Part shown: positions 50,003 through 59,434 of the stretch, one piece after another
How the letters are laid out: each line of letters starts with the position of its first letter
Position numbering within the stretch: position 1 is the stretch's first letter
Source: Gammaproteobacteria bacterium
GTDB lineage: Bacteria; Pseudomonadota; Gammaproteobacteria; Pseudomonadales; Pseudomonadaceae
Direction: 5' to 3'
Length of the DNA stretch: 64,000 nt
NCBI GenBank assembly: GCA_012728315.1
Contig: JAAYFI010000072.1
Location: 1-64,000, forward strand
The notes under the pieces: model-generated
Databases searched by the model: none
Told to the model about the DNA's origin: nothing
What the model saw: only the letters and a program-made list of their open reading frames with translations
Program-made: the position numbers and the translations under genes

Positions 50003-51766
50003 ATGGATATCCAACGTACGATCCTGCTCGTTGCCTTAGCTGTTGTGTCTTATATGATGGTTCTACAATGGAACCAAGACTACGGCCAGGCACCAGTAAC
50101 AGCTGCTATTACGCAATCAAGTTCAGTTAATCAACATGCTTCTACAGCACAGCCGGCAGCACCGACTCATGCGCAAGCTGCAAGCAATGATGATTTGCCG
50201 GTCGCGGTTAATGAGCTTACGCAAGACCCAACTTTAATCAGTAACCTGGGCAGCGATAACTTAATTTATGTAGAAACTGATGTATTGCAGTTGGCCATTG
50301 ATCCCAATGGTGGTGATATCGTTGAGTTAAAACTCAGCCAATACCCACGTAATGCGTCAAATCCAGATATTCCATTGCAGTTGTTTGAAAACAGCAATGA
50401 GCGCGTTTATGTGGCTCAAAGTGGTTTAGTCGGTGCGAATGGCCCCGATGCACGCGCGAGCGGACGCCCTTTATACAGTGTTTCACAGCAAAAATTCACC
50501 TTGCCTGACGGCCAAGATCAACTCAATGTTGACTTGTCTTTCCAAGAAAACGGGGTGCATTACACCAAGCGCTATACTTTTCACCGTGGCTTAAGCCTTG
50601 AATGCTCATCACGTGAAATCAGCCAACGTAAAGTTGAGTGTATTAACGATGAAGCCTATCAAATCAATTTAACTTACCTTGTGGATAACCAAAGCGATCG
50701 CGAGTGGAAAGGTAATTTATTTGCTCAGCTTAAACGTGATGGCCAAGGTGATCCTTCATCAACCACCGCAACCGGTACTGCAACTTACCTAGGTGCTGCG
50801 CTGTGGACACCTGATGAGCCTTACAAAAAATTATCCATGAGCAATATGGATGATAAAAAATTCAACCAAGCGATCCAAGGTGGTTGGGTTGCATGGCTAC
50901 AGCATTACTTTGTAACCGCATGGGTTCCTAATGCTGAACAAACCAATCAAGTCACAACCCGCAAAGATGCTAAAGGTAACTATATTATTGGCTATACCAG
51001 CCCAATACTAAATGTTGCTGCTGGTGAGCATGCGCAAGCAACGGCGACTTTATATGCCGGACCAAAAATTCAAAGTCATCTGAAAGCCCTGTCACCGGGA
51101 CTTGAATTAACAGTGGACTATGGTTTTTTATGGTTTATAGCTCAACCCATTTTCTGGTTACTCAGTGTTATCCACAGCATTTTAGGTAACTGGGGCTGGT
51201 CAATTATTGTTCTGACCATCTTAATTAAATTGGCTTTTTTCCCGCTCTCAGCTGCCAGCTACAAATCAATGGCGCGGATGCGTGCTGTTGCACCAAAAAT
51301 GGCTGAGCTAAAAGAGCGTTATGCTGATGACCGTCAAAAACTGTCACAGGGCATGATGGAGCTGTACAAAAAAGAGAAGATCAATCCGCTTGGTGGCTGT
51401 TTACCGATTTTGGTACAGATGCCAGTGTTCTTATCTTTGTACTGGGTATTGCTAGAAAGCGTAGAAATGCGCCAAGCACCTTGGATGTTCTGGTTAACAG
51501 ACTTATCCAGTAAAGACCCATACTTTATTCTGCCAATCATCATGGGCTTGAGCATGTTTGTACAACAACAACTCAACCCAACACCGCCGGATCCGATGCA
51601 AGCTAAGGTTATGAAGCTATTGCCGATTATCTTTACCTTCTTCTTCCTGTGGTTCCCGGCTGGACTGGTACTGTATTGGGTGGTTAACAACCTCCTATCT
51701 ATTGGCCAACAATGGTACATTACGCGCAAGATTGAAAAATCAATGGGCGCTGTTAAGCCAAGTTAG
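50003..51766 (+). CDS. yidC: membrane protein insertase YidC
   Basis: YidC inserts and folds inner-membrane proteins, alone or with SecYEG. The 587-residue protein has an N-terminal membrane anchor (IQRTILLVALAVVSYMMVLQWNQDYG), a large periplasmic beta domain (about 60-350) and five C-terminal membrane helices with NWGWSIIVLTILIKLAFFPLS, INPLGGCLPILVQMPVFLSLYWVLLESVEMR and FFFLWFPAGLVLYWVVNNLLSIGQQW. The sequence ends shortly before a terminator hairpin. Confidence 0.97.
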   Translation: MDIQRTILLVALAVVSYMMVLQWNQDYGQAPVTAAITQSSSVNQHASTAQPAAPTHAQAASNDDLPVAVNELTQDPTLISNLGSDNLIYVETDVLQLAIDPNGGDIVELKLSQYPRNASNPDIPLQLFENSNERVYVAQSGLVGANGPDARASGRPLYSVSQQKFTLPDGQDQLNVDLSFQENGVHYTKRYTFHRGLSLECSSREISQRKVECINDEAYQINLTYLVDNQSDREWKGNLFAQLKRDGQGDPSSTTATGTATYLGAALWTPDEPYKKLSMSNMDDKKFNQAIQGGWVAWLQHYFVTAWVPNAEQTNQVTTRKDAKGNYIIGYTSPILNVAAGEHAQATATLYAGPKIQSHLKALSPGLELTVDYGFLWFIAQPIFWLLSVIHSILGNWGWSIIVLTILIKLAFFPLSAASYKSMARMRAVAPKMAELKERYADDRQKLSQGMMELYKKEKINPLGGCLPILVQMPVFLSLYWVLLESVEMRQAPWMFWLTDLSSKDPYFILPIIMGLSMFVQQQLNPTPPDPMQAKVMKLLPIIFTFFFLWFPAGLVLYWVVNNLLSIGQQWYITRKIEKSMGAVKPS

Positions 51767-51782
51767 TCGAACCGTCTAAGTT

Positions 51783-51810
51783 CACAACGCCCCTTTTTAG
51801 GGGCGTTGTG
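51783..51810 (+). terminator. hairpin between yidC and mnmE
   Basis: CACAACGCCCC/GGGGCGTTGTG is an 11-bp perfect stem with a T-rich loop, followed by CTTTCT. It ends about 29 bases before the mnmE start, so it may terminate or attenuate transcription into mnmE. Confidence 0.8.
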
Positions 51811-51838
51811 CTTTCTGAATACCATTGAGGATACAGTT

Positions 51839-53206
51839 ATGCCTATGTCGCGTGACACCATTGCCGCTATTGCTACAGCACAAGGTCGTGGCGGGGTAGG
51901 AATTGTTCGAGTCTCCGGTCGTTTGGCTAAACAGATTGCAGAACAGATGACAGGGCGAGAATTAAAACCTCGCTATGCTCATTACGGTCCTTTTTATACA
52001 GAGCATCAGCAAGCATTGGATGAAGGTTTGGCACTGTATTTCGCCGGCCCTAATTCTTTTACCGGCGAAGATGTTTTAGAACTACAAGGTCATGGCGGTC
52101 CTGTGGTTTTGGACATGTTATTGCAACGCTGCGTTGAACTTGGCGCGCGTTTAGCACGACCCGGTGAGTTTAGTGAGCGAGCGTTTCTTAACGACAAACT
52201 GGATTTAGCCCAAGCCGAAGCGATTGCTGATTTAATTGAAGCCAGCTCGGCTCAGGCTGCTCGTAATGCATTGCGCTCGTTGCAAGGCGTGTTTTCTCAG
52301 CGCGTTAATGCGTTAACTGAACAGTTAATTGCTTTGCGTATTTATGTGGAAGCAGCCATTGATTTTCCCGAAGAAGAAATCGACTTTTTAGCCGACGGCC
52401 ATATTTTAAAGTTACTCACAGAAGTACAAGCTGAACTAAAAAAAGTAGTCCGTGAGGCGGGGCAAGGCGCTTTGTTGCGTGATGGTATGAGTGTGGTTAT
52501 TGCTGGACGACCCAATGCCGGTAAATCCAGTTTGCTCAATAGCCTCGCCGGTTATGAAGCCGCCATTGTCACCGACATTGAAGGCACCACGCGGGATATT
52601 TTACGCGAGCATATTCATATTGATGGCATGCCGTTACATGTTACCGACACAGCCGGTTTGCGCAACACCGCTGATCAAGTTGAAAAAATCGGTGTAGAAC
52701 GAGCCCTAAAAGCTATCAATGAAGCAGACCGTATTTTACTGGTAGTAGATGCCCACTCTGCTGAAGCTGATAATCCTTTTGCCTTGTGGCCTGAATTTTT
52801 AGACAGCACACCTAACCCTGAAAAAGTCACGCTGATTCGTAATAAGGTTGACCTCTCAGGTGAGCCGGTAGGCATGCACAGTAATGCCGATGGCCACGTC
52901 ACTATCAGTTTGTGCGCGCGCAGTGGTGAAGGCTTAGAGTTGTTACGTGAGCATTTAAAAAGCTGCATGGGCTACAGCCAAACAGCTGAAAGCAGCTTCA
53001 GCGCGCGACGTCGTCATTTAGATGCGCTGAGACAAGCAGAGCAGTATTTGGAAAATGGTTATCAGCAGCTCACCCATGCCAGCGCTGGGGAATTATTAGC
53101 TGAAGATTTACGTATGGCGCAGCAAGCACTTGGCGAAATTACCGGTGAATTCAGTGCTGATGATCTGCTTGGTCGAATTTTTTCTAGTTTTTGTATTGGG
53201 AAGTAA
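51839..53206 (+). CDS. mnmE: tRNA uridine-5-carboxymethylaminomethyl GTPase
   Basis: MnmE works with MnmG to modify the wobble uridine of several tRNAs. The 455-residue protein has the tetrahydrofolate-binding N-terminal domain ([23 protein letters not shown]), the G domain with [26 protein letters not shown] and NKVD, and the C-terminal FCIGK with the essential cysteine. The ATG at 51839 has GAGG upstream. In relatives mnmG follows directly; here 10 kb intervene. Confidence 0.97.
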   Translation: MPMSRDTIAAIATAQGRGGVGIVRVSGRLAKQIAEQMTGRELKPRYAHYGPFYTEHQQALDEGLALYFAGPNSFTGEDVLELQGHGGPVVLDMLLQRCVELGARLARPGEFSERAFLNDKLDLAQAEAIADLIEASSAQAARNALRSLQGVFSQRVNALTEQLIALRIYVEAAIDFPEEEIDFLADGHILKLLTEVQAELKKVVREAGQGALLRDGMSVVIAGRPNAGKSSLLNSLAGYEAAIVTDIEGTTRDILREHIHIDGMPLHVTDTAGLRNTADQVEKIGVERALKAINEADRILLVVDAHSAEADNPFALWPEFLDSTPNPEKVTLIRNKVDLSGEPVGMHSNADGHVTISLCARSGEGLELLREHLKSCMGYSQTAESSFSARRRHLDALRQAEQYLENGYQQLTHASAGELLAEDLRMAQQALGEITGEFSADDLLGRIFSSFCIGK

Positions 53207-53283
53207 AAAGGACAATAGGCTACTTATCCACAAGTATAAATAGCTAGAGAAAAGGCGAGAACTGAAACCTCGCCCACGTAACA

Positions 53284-53610
53284 TTATTGTGCGCTGTAAT
53301 ATGCAGCAATATCAGCGATATCTTGATCAGTTAATGCGGCAGCTTGTGGAGTCATCATGGCTGACATACCGCCTGTGCGCTCACCTGCACGGTAGGCTTT
53401 TAGAGCGCTTTCCAAATATGCCGCCCACTGGCCAGCGAGATGCGGATAAATATTGGCAGGCGATTTACCGTCAGTGCCATGACAAGCTGCACACATTGCT
53501 ATTTTTTCAGCGCCAGCTGCAGCATCACCTTCTGCATTCGCTAAACTCGGTTGTACCATCATAGCCAGCAAAGAAGCGGCAATAGAAAACTTAATCGATT
53601 TGTTTAGCAT
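53284..53610 (-). CDS. periplasmic class I cytochrome c
   Basis: A 108-residue protein with a signal peptide ending SLANA, a single heme motif CAACH near residue 41 and a distal methionine candidate in the GGMSAMMTPQ segment. This is the c4/c553 family (GTDGKSPANIYPHLAGQWAAYLESALKAYRAGER). It lies between mnmE and the molybdoenzyme operon, divergent from the latter with about 460 bases between. As no quinone-linked membrane subunit is encoded nearby, it is a candidate electron carrier for that enzyme; this is inference from position. Confidence 0.9.
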   Translation of the reverse strand: MLNKSIKFSIAASLLAMMVQPSLANAEGDAAAGAEKIAMCAACHGTDGKSPANIYPHLAGQWAAYLESALKAYRAGERTGGMSAMMTPQAAALTDQDIADIAAYYSAQ

Positions 53611-53995
53611 ATTAATTTCCTCAGAATTGTGCAGTGCTGCTTTGGCTTTTTACAGCTTACAGTATGCTTAAAGTTAAAACGCATAGCTAAACTTTTGCAA
53701 GAGCAATCGGGCGCTCCTCCTTTTTTACTGATCTGCATCATGCCGCTCAGCAATAGCCAATAAACCCGACAAAGTGACCTATAGCAACAATTTTATTTAT
53801 GCTAATTTGCGAGGCATAGACTGTTTAAAATATTTACTGATGATGGTGACCGTGAGCCGCACCCTATCAGTACATCTGCAGATGACATTTATCAAACAGC
53901 AATTAAGCCAGTCTAAATCAACAAGACACTCAGCTTAAGCTCCAATGCAGCAACAATTACGGATATAGAATGCTCTCAAGCCTAAGCGTTGAAAT

Positions 53996-54011
53996 GTGAC
54001 ATCTACGTCAC
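53996..54011. promoter_or_regulatory. palindrome in the molybdoenzyme operon upstream region
   Basis: GTGAC-ATCTAC-GTCAC is a perfect 5-bp inverted repeat 63 bases before the alpha-subunit start. A second inverted repeat CGGTAA/TTACCG at 54037-54056 sits just before the ribosome binding site. Either could be an operator or leader structure; no regulator gene is nearby. The rest of the 460-base spacer shows no FNR-type TTGAT-N4-ATCAA site that I could find. Confidence 0.35.
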
Positions 54012-54073
54012 TTATAGGCCGATACCGTATTGAGTCCGGTAAATCGGCAATTACCGTCGATGAGGAGATAACC

Positions 54074-56845
54074 ATGGGAATGTGGAAGCTAAAGCGCCGA
54101 GATTTCCTGAAAGGGTTGGGGCTTACCGGTACTGGAATCATGCTCAGTAATAACGTTTGGGCACTCAACCGTTTAGAGCCAGTTGGCAATACCTTAGTCA
54201 CTGAATACCCTTACCGCGGCTGGGAAGATCTGTATCGCAATGAATGGGCTTGGGATAAAGTTGGTCACGCTGCTCACTGTATTAACTGTATGGGTAACTG
54301 TGCTTGGGACGTGTACGTTAAAGATGGCATTGTTATCCGTGAAGAACAGATTGCTAAATACCCGCAAGTTCACAAAAACATTCCAGATGCCAACCCTAGA
54401 GGTTGTAACAAAGGGGCGATTCACTCCACCTCGATGTACGAAGCGGACCGTCTACGCTATCCATTGAAGCGTGTAGGTGAGCGTGGTGAAGGCAAATGGC
54501 AACGCATTTCATGGGATCAGGCCACAGAAGAGGTCGCTGACAAAATTATCGATATTTTTGTCAAATACGGTCCAGGCAAGCTGAAAACTCACCAAGGCTC
54601 AGGTAACCAATCCATGGTTCGCCACGCAGGGCCGGCGCGCTTCGCTGCTTTAGTAGGTGGCATCCAACTGGATGGTTTTACCGTAGTGGGTGACTTATTG
54701 ACCGGCGCTCATTTAGCTTACGGTAACCCGCTAGAAAGTTTCACTTCAGATGCATGGTTTGATGCTGACTATATTATGCTTGGCATGATCAATCCCAATG
54801 CGACCCGTATTCCTGATGCTCACTATATTTGGGAAGCCAAATACAACGGTGCACGTATCACCAGCACGGCTCCAGATTACAACCCAAGTGCAATCCATAC
54901 CGATTTATGGATGCCAATCAATCAAGGTTCTGATCCCTTCTTAGCCATGTCATTTGTCAATGTGATCATTGCAGAGAAGCTATTTAAACCTGAGTTTATG
55001 AAAGAGCAAACCGACTTACCGATGCTGGTGCGCATTGATAACGGCAAACTCTTGCGTGAAGCCGATCTGGTTGAAGGTGGATCGGATCAAGTGTTCTATC
55101 ATTGGGATCTGAACACCAAGCAAGCGGTCAAAGCTAAAGGCTCCATGGGCGATGAAGACAAGACCCTAAAGCTCGGTGATGTGGATCCGGCTATTGAAGG
55201 CACTTTTACCGTGGAAGGCATTAAGGTCACCACAGTATTTGAGCAGGTCAAAAAAGAAGCCGCTAAATTCACCCCAGAAAAAACCCAGAAACATACCAAT
55301 ATTCACCCCGATATTGTCCGTCAGGAAGCACGTCTGCTGGCCAAGGCTAAAAAAGCCATCATTATGCTGGGTTATATTACGTCCAGTTATTCCAACTGCT
55401 TATACACCTGCTGGGGATATGCCTTAACACTGGCATTAACCGGACACGGTGGCCGTACTGGTGGTTTAGATACCTCTTGGGTGGTATGGAATCACCCGCG
55501 TTGGTCAGAACTGGCAAGTTTTGAAGGCAAAAAATCAGCTCGTCTAGAACCTGGTGGGTTGGGTGAGTTTTTACGTGGCGGCATGATGGAAGGTGCTCGC
55601 AAACACTTTGATAATAAAAAACTCAAAGAGCGTGTTGGTTTCGATCTCGATGAGATGGAAGCGATGATGAATGAGTCCATCGACAAAGGCTGGATGCCGT
55701 ATTATGGCGAAATCAAAGGCATGATTTCCATTGCCGATAACACCTTCCGCCGTAACAAAATGTCGAAAAAATACCGTGAGGAACACTTACGTCAAGCTGA
55801 AGAGCTATACGTCAATATTAACGTACGTATGGACTCTACAGCTGAGTGGGCTGACTATATTTTGCCCGCAGCCAGCCACTACGAAGCTTGGGATATCCGA
55901 ACTCAAGGGTATCACCGCTTTGCTAACATCTTTACGCGTCCGGTCGAGCCCGTAGGTGAGTCTAAGCCAGATTGGGAAATCATGGCGTTACTGACCAAAA
56001 AAATCCAAGAAAGAGCCATTGCACGTGGGATTGGACCTATTCAGGACGGTGATGTGACCCGTGATCTGCACACCATCCATGATGACTTTACCCGTAACGG
56101 CACGCTCAATACCGATTATGATGTGCTCAAGCATATTATTGAAGATTCACCTGAGTTTGGTGGCGTCACTATTGAAGAAGCTGCTGAAAAAGGCTTCATT
56201 GTGATGAATGAGCATGCGGGGCTGAATCAGCCGTTAAAACCGGATGAGGGTTATAACCCGTTCACCGCGCAAACGGATGGCAAGAAACCCTACGATACAT
56301 TGACCGGTCGCATCACATTCTATTGTGATCATCCATGGTTTGAGAAATTGAAATCTACTGTGCCTACCGCGCGTTTACACGCAGGTCCAGAGGCATCCAA
56401 CTATCCATTGAATTTTTACTCGCCACATGCACGCTGGGGTATTCACTCCAACTGGCGCAGTAATAAGTATCTGCTACGTTTGCAGCGCGGTGAGCCTAAT
56501 ATTTATATCAATCCAAAACTAGCTGCGAAAAAAGGCATTAAAGACGGCGACACTGTGCGAATGTTTAACGCTAATGGTGATTTTTTTGCTCAAGCGAAGT
56601 TCTATCCAAGCATTCCTGAAGGCTCAATTATGATGGAGCACGGTTGGGAGCCGCATCAGTACATTAAGCGTAGAAATATGAACGTTTCCAATGCCATTTT
56701 CCTGCAACCATTAGAGTTGGCTGGCGGCTGGGGGCATTTGAAATACATTTATTGCGGATGGAATGCCAACCAGCATATTCATGAAAGCGGCTACGACATT
56801 GAGCTGGCTAAGCCTGAAGACATTAACGACCCAAGAGCCGTTTAA
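54074..56845 (+). CDS. type II DMSO-reductase-family molybdoenzyme, catalytic alpha subunit
   Basis: A 923-residue Mo-bisPGD catalytic subunit of the group containing selenate, chlorate and perchlorate reductases and dimethylsulfide and ethylbenzene dehydrogenases. It begins with a Tat signal (KRRDFLKGLG, cleavage near VWA), so it acts in the periplasm. The FeS motif is H68-x3-C72-x3-C76 with C111 in RGCNKGA, the histidine-first form of this group and NarG. Aspartate 207 in VVGDLLTG is the likely molybdenum ligand. The start at 54074 follows GAGGAGATAACC; the frame from 53996 is rejected. The substrate cannot be deduced from sequence alone; respiration of an oxyanion or oxidation of a small organic or sulfur compound are both possible. 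Confidence 0.92.
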   Translation: MGMWKLKRRDFLKGLGLTGTGIMLSNNVWALNRLEPVGNTLVTEYPYRGWEDLYRNEWAWDKVGHAAHCINCMGNCAWDVYVKDGIVIREEQIAKYPQVHKNIPDANPRGCNKGAIHSTSMYEADRLRYPLKRVGERGEGKWQRISWDQATEEVADKIIDIFVKYGPGKLKTHQGSGNQSMVRHAGPARFAALVGGIQLDGFTVVGDLLTGAHLAYGNPLESFTSDAWFDADYIMLGMINPNATRIPDAHYIWEAKYNGARITSTAPDYNPSAIHTDLWMPINQGSDPFLAMSFVNVIIAEKLFKPEFMKEQTDLPMLVRIDNGKLLREADLVEGGSDQVFYHWDLNTKQAVKAKGSMGDEDKTLKLGDVDPAIEGTFTVEGIKVTTVFEQVKKEAAKFTPEKTQKHTNIHPDIVRQEARLLAKAKKAIIMLGYITSSYSNCLYTCWGYALTLALTGHGGRTGGLDTSWVVWNHPRWSELASFEGKKSARLEPGGLGEFLRGGMMEGARKHFDNKKLKERVGFDLDEMEAMMNESIDKGWMPYYGEIKGMISIADNTFRRNKMSKKYREEHLRQAEELYVNINVRMDSTAEWADYILPAASHYEAWDIRTQGYHRFANIFTRPVEPVGESKPDWEIMALLTKKIQERAIARGIGPIQDGDVTRDLHTIHDDFTRNGTLNTDYDVLKHIIEDSPEFGGVTIEEAAEKGFIVMNEHAGLNQPLKPDEGYNPFTAQTDGKKPYDTLTGRITFYCDHPWFEKLKSTVPTARLHAGPEASNYPLNFYSPHARWGIHSNWRSNKYLLRLQRGEPNIYINPKLAAKKGIKDGDTVRMFNANGDFFAQAKFYPSIPEGSIMMEHGWEPHQYIKRRNMNVSNAIFLQPLELAGGWGHLKYIYCGWNANQHIHESGYDIELAKPEDINDPRAV

Positions 56846-56857
56846 GAGGAGATAATC

Positions 56858-57838
56858 ATGACTGTTAAACGCCAACTCAGCATGGTCCTAGATCTAAACA
56901 AATGCATCGGTTGTCAGACCTGTACCGCAGCTTGCAAACTGATGTGGACCAACCGCAACGGCCGCGAGTTTATGTATTGGAACAACGTGGAGTCTCAGCC
57001 GGGTAAAGGCTATCCACGTGACTACGAGAACATGGGTGGTGGTTTTGATAAGGACGGTGCACTGCGCTTAGGTCGTCAGCCGAGCCAGGAAGACTATGGT
57101 ATTCCATGGGAGTATAACTACGAAGAAGCCTTAATGACGGGTACTGATCCTTGGCTGCGTCCTCACGTCAAACCAACGTGGGGCGCCAACTGGGATGAGG
57201 ATGAAGGCTTAGGCGACTATCCAAACAGCTACTACTTTTACTTGCCGCGCTTATGTAACCACTGTGCTAACCCTGCCTGTTTAGCCGCTTGTACCCGTAA
57301 TGCGATTTATAAGCGTCAAGAGGACGGTATTGTTCTGGTGGACCAAGAGCGTTGCCGTGGTTATCGCTATTGTGTGAATGCTTGCCCGTACAAAAAGATC
57401 TACTTCAACGAAGAAATTTCCAAATCAGAGAAGTGCATTTTCTGCTATCCACGGATTGAAAAGGGTCTTCCAACTGCCTGTGCGCAGCAATGTGTGGGGC
57501 GTATTCGTTGGATTGGTTATCGCGACGACGAAGCCGGTCCGATTCATTTGCTGGTAGAAAAGTACAAAGTTGCTTTGCCTTTGCATGCGGAATGGGGAAC
57601 ACAACCTAATGTGTTTTATATCCCACCCACTTCGCCACCTAAATTTGGACCTAATGGTGAGCAATTGGACGAGCCACGTATCCCACTGGCCTATTTGGAA
57701 AGCTTATTTGGACCGCGCGTCAGCGAAGTGCTCAATACGTTAGCTGAAGCGCGTCAAGCTAAAGCTGAAGGCAAAGACAGTGAACTGATGGATACCTTGA
57801 TCGGTTTTAAACATTCTGAAATGTTCAAGCTGAGCTAA
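56858..57838 (+). CDS. type II DMSO-reductase-family iron-sulfur beta subunit
   Basis: A 326-residue electron-transfer subunit binding four FeS clusters. Cysteine groups visible are C16-x2-C19-x2-C22-x3-C26, LCNHCANPACLAAC, the atypical CRGYRYCVNACP (middle cysteine replaced by tyrosine, as in NarH-like subunits with a [3Fe-4S] cluster), and CIFCYPRI...CAQQCVGRIRWIG. It has no signal peptide and is probably exported with the alpha subunit. The ribosome binding site GAGGAGATAATC nearly copies that of alpha. It is 12 bases after alpha. Confidence 0.93.
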   Translation: MTVKRQLSMVLDLNKCIGCQTCTAACKLMWTNRNGREFMYWNNVESQPGKGYPRDYENMGGGFDKDGALRLGRQPSQEDYGIPWEYNYEEALMTGTDPWLRPHVKPTWGANWDEDEGLGDYPNSYYFYLPRLCNHCANPACLAACTRNAIYKRQEDGIVLVDQERCRGYRYCVNACPYKKIYFNEEISKSEKCIFCYPRIEKGLPTACAQQCVGRIRWIGYRDDEAGPIHLLVEKYKVALPLHAEWGTQPNVFYIPPTSPPKFGPNGEQLDEPRIPLAYLESLFGPRVSEVLNTLAEARQAKAEGKDSELMDTLIGFKHSEMFKLS

Positions 57839-57853
57839 GGCGAGGTAACGATA

Positions 57854-58597
57854 ATGAGCCGATCCGCAGAAACATTGAGCCGTCAAGCTGCTATTGAAAA
57901 TGCAGAGGCACGCGAAACGGTTTACCGCTTAGCTGCTGTTGCTTTGGCGTACCCACTTGAGGAAACCCAGCAAGCTTTGCAAGAGGGCCGCTTACAAGCG
58001 GTACTGAGCCAGGCTTGGCAGCTCCTAGGTGGTGAGTCTTGGCCAGAGTTTCCGGTCAGCAATACCCTGCAAGATTTAGAAGTGGGCTATACCGCCACTT
58101 TTCTGCACGGTAAACGCGGTAAACCTAGAGTCCCTATGGTTGCTAGTGCTTACGCTGATTTAATTGGCGGGCAAACCCCTGGTGCTTTTTTACTCAACGT
58201 GCAAGCGTTCTATAGTCACTTTGGCCTAAAAGCTGCGGTGGAGGATGAAGGGCTACAAGATGAGCCTGATCATCTTGTAGCCATGCTCGAATTTTGTGCG
58301 CTGCTATGCTTTCTCGAAAGGCAAGCGCTTGAGCAGGAAAAAGATGCAGGTCCTTACCGTCGCGCTCAGCGCGACTTTCTGGCGCGTTATCTCATACCGT
58401 TATTGCAAGCCATACACGCTCGATACACGCAAGAATCACAGTACGGCCTAGATGCTAATCTTGCCCACTTAGTTGAAGTACTACCAGGGTGGGCTTATAG
58501 CCAACAACAGGCACTGGAAGCATTGGTTGGAGCTTTTACAAAAGAAGCATCAATAATTGCTTCATCTGCTTCCAACAATCAATCGATGTGGGACTGA
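57854..58597 (+). CDS. TorD-like chaperone of the type II DMSO-reductase family
   Basis: A 247-residue all-helical cytosolic protein of the TorD/NarJ fold: ETVYRLAAVALAYPLEETQQALQEG at the start, the conserved LEVGYTATFLHGKRGKP and the middle EDEGLQDEPDHLVAMLEFCALLCFLE region with the E-P-D-H motif. It should bind the Tat signal of the alpha subunit and help insert the molybdenum cofactor. Position third in the operon, between beta and heme b subunits, matches the A-B-D-C order of selenate reductase and dimethylsulfide dehydrogenase operons. Confidence 0.9.
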   Translation: MSRSAETLSRQAAIENAEARETVYRLAAVALAYPLEETQQALQEGRLQAVLSQAWQLLGGESWPEFPVSNTLQDLEVGYTATFLHGKRGKPRVPMVASAYADLIGGQTPGAFLLNVQAFYSHFGLKAAVEDEGLQDEPDHLVAMLEFCALLCFLERQALEQEKDAGPYRRAQRDFLARYLIPLLQAIHARYTQESQYGLDANLAHLVEVLPGWAYSQQQALEALVGAFTKEASIIASSASNNQSMWD

Positions 58598-58626
58598 GTA
58601 CGCCCTTATCAATGAGGAATCAAGCC

Positions 58627-59424
58627 ATGAATCTGCGTTATCTTTTAAAAGGCTCCTTAGCACTATCCCTTGCATTATTCACTGCAAGTACTTGGGCAGA
58701 GCACAATGAAATTAACCCTAATATTTTAGAGGTTAAACCGGGGGATACGGTCAAAGTCGCCAAGATTCCAGGAACAATTTACTTGCGCAGTCAAAATGAC
58801 CCCGATGATCTGATTTGGGATCGTTTACCCACATACCGAACAGATTTACTGGCAGCGCCTCCTGTGCACCCCTCAGTTAATTTACGTTTTACTGAAGGTG
58901 CGACCCGCAGTAAACATATTTACTTCCAAGTGGCCCGCACAGATGAGCGTTTTTATATTCGTTTGCGCTGGAAAGATGCCACTGAAGACCGTAACACCAC
59001 TGTGGATGATTTCCGTGATGGGGTTGCCGTACAGTTTGCTCTTAAAGATGCTGATACCTCTTATATGATGGGTACTGGTGCTGATAAGCCGGTAAATATT
59101 TGGTATTGGCGCGCTGATCAACAGCAGATAGAAAATTTAGCCGCCGGGGGTTTTGGCAGTACCACGACTTTAGAGCAGCAAACTGTCACTGGGGCAGGTG
59201 CATATATTAAACAAAAAATTGCCCAAGATAATGAGTGGCATGTCGTAATGTCCCGTCCGTTTAAGGCTGTGGATAAGTATGATGTTAATTTTGATCGCAA
59301 AACACCTGTGCCAATGGCCTTTGCTGTATGGCAGGGCAGTGATAAAGAGCGCGATGGTAATAAGCGCATAACTCATACTTGGATTTTGCTCGACACCAGT
59401 CTTGACAGCAAACCATCGAAATAA
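58627..59424 (+). CDS. type II DMSO-reductase-family heme b (gamma) subunit
   Basis: A 265-residue periplasmic protein with a Sec signal (YLLKGSLALSLALFTASTWA) and a mostly beta-strand domain matching the gamma subunits of ethylbenzene and dimethylsulfide dehydrogenases, which hold one b heme with methionine and lysine ligands. TSYMMGTGADKPVNIWYWRAD contains candidate methionines; the distal lysine cannot be fixed without an alignment. It hands electrons to or takes them from a soluble carrier such as cytochrome c. The start at 58627 follows GAGG; the GTG at 58588 overlaps the chaperone gene and is rejected. Confidence 0.88.
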   Translation: MNLRYLLKGSLALSLALFTASTWAEHNEINPNILEVKPGDTVKVAKIPGTIYLRSQNDPDDLIWDRLPTYRTDLLAAPPVHPSVNLRFTEGATRSKHIYFQVARTDERFYIRLRWKDATEDRNTTVDDFRDGVAVQFALKDADTSYMMGTGADKPVNIWYWRADQQQIENLAAGGFGSTTTLEQQTVTGAGAYIKQKIAQDNEWHVVMSRPFKAVDKYDVNFDRKTPVPMAFAVWQGSDKERDGNKRITHTWILLDTSLDSKPSK

Positions 59425-59434
59425 GGATACGGCT

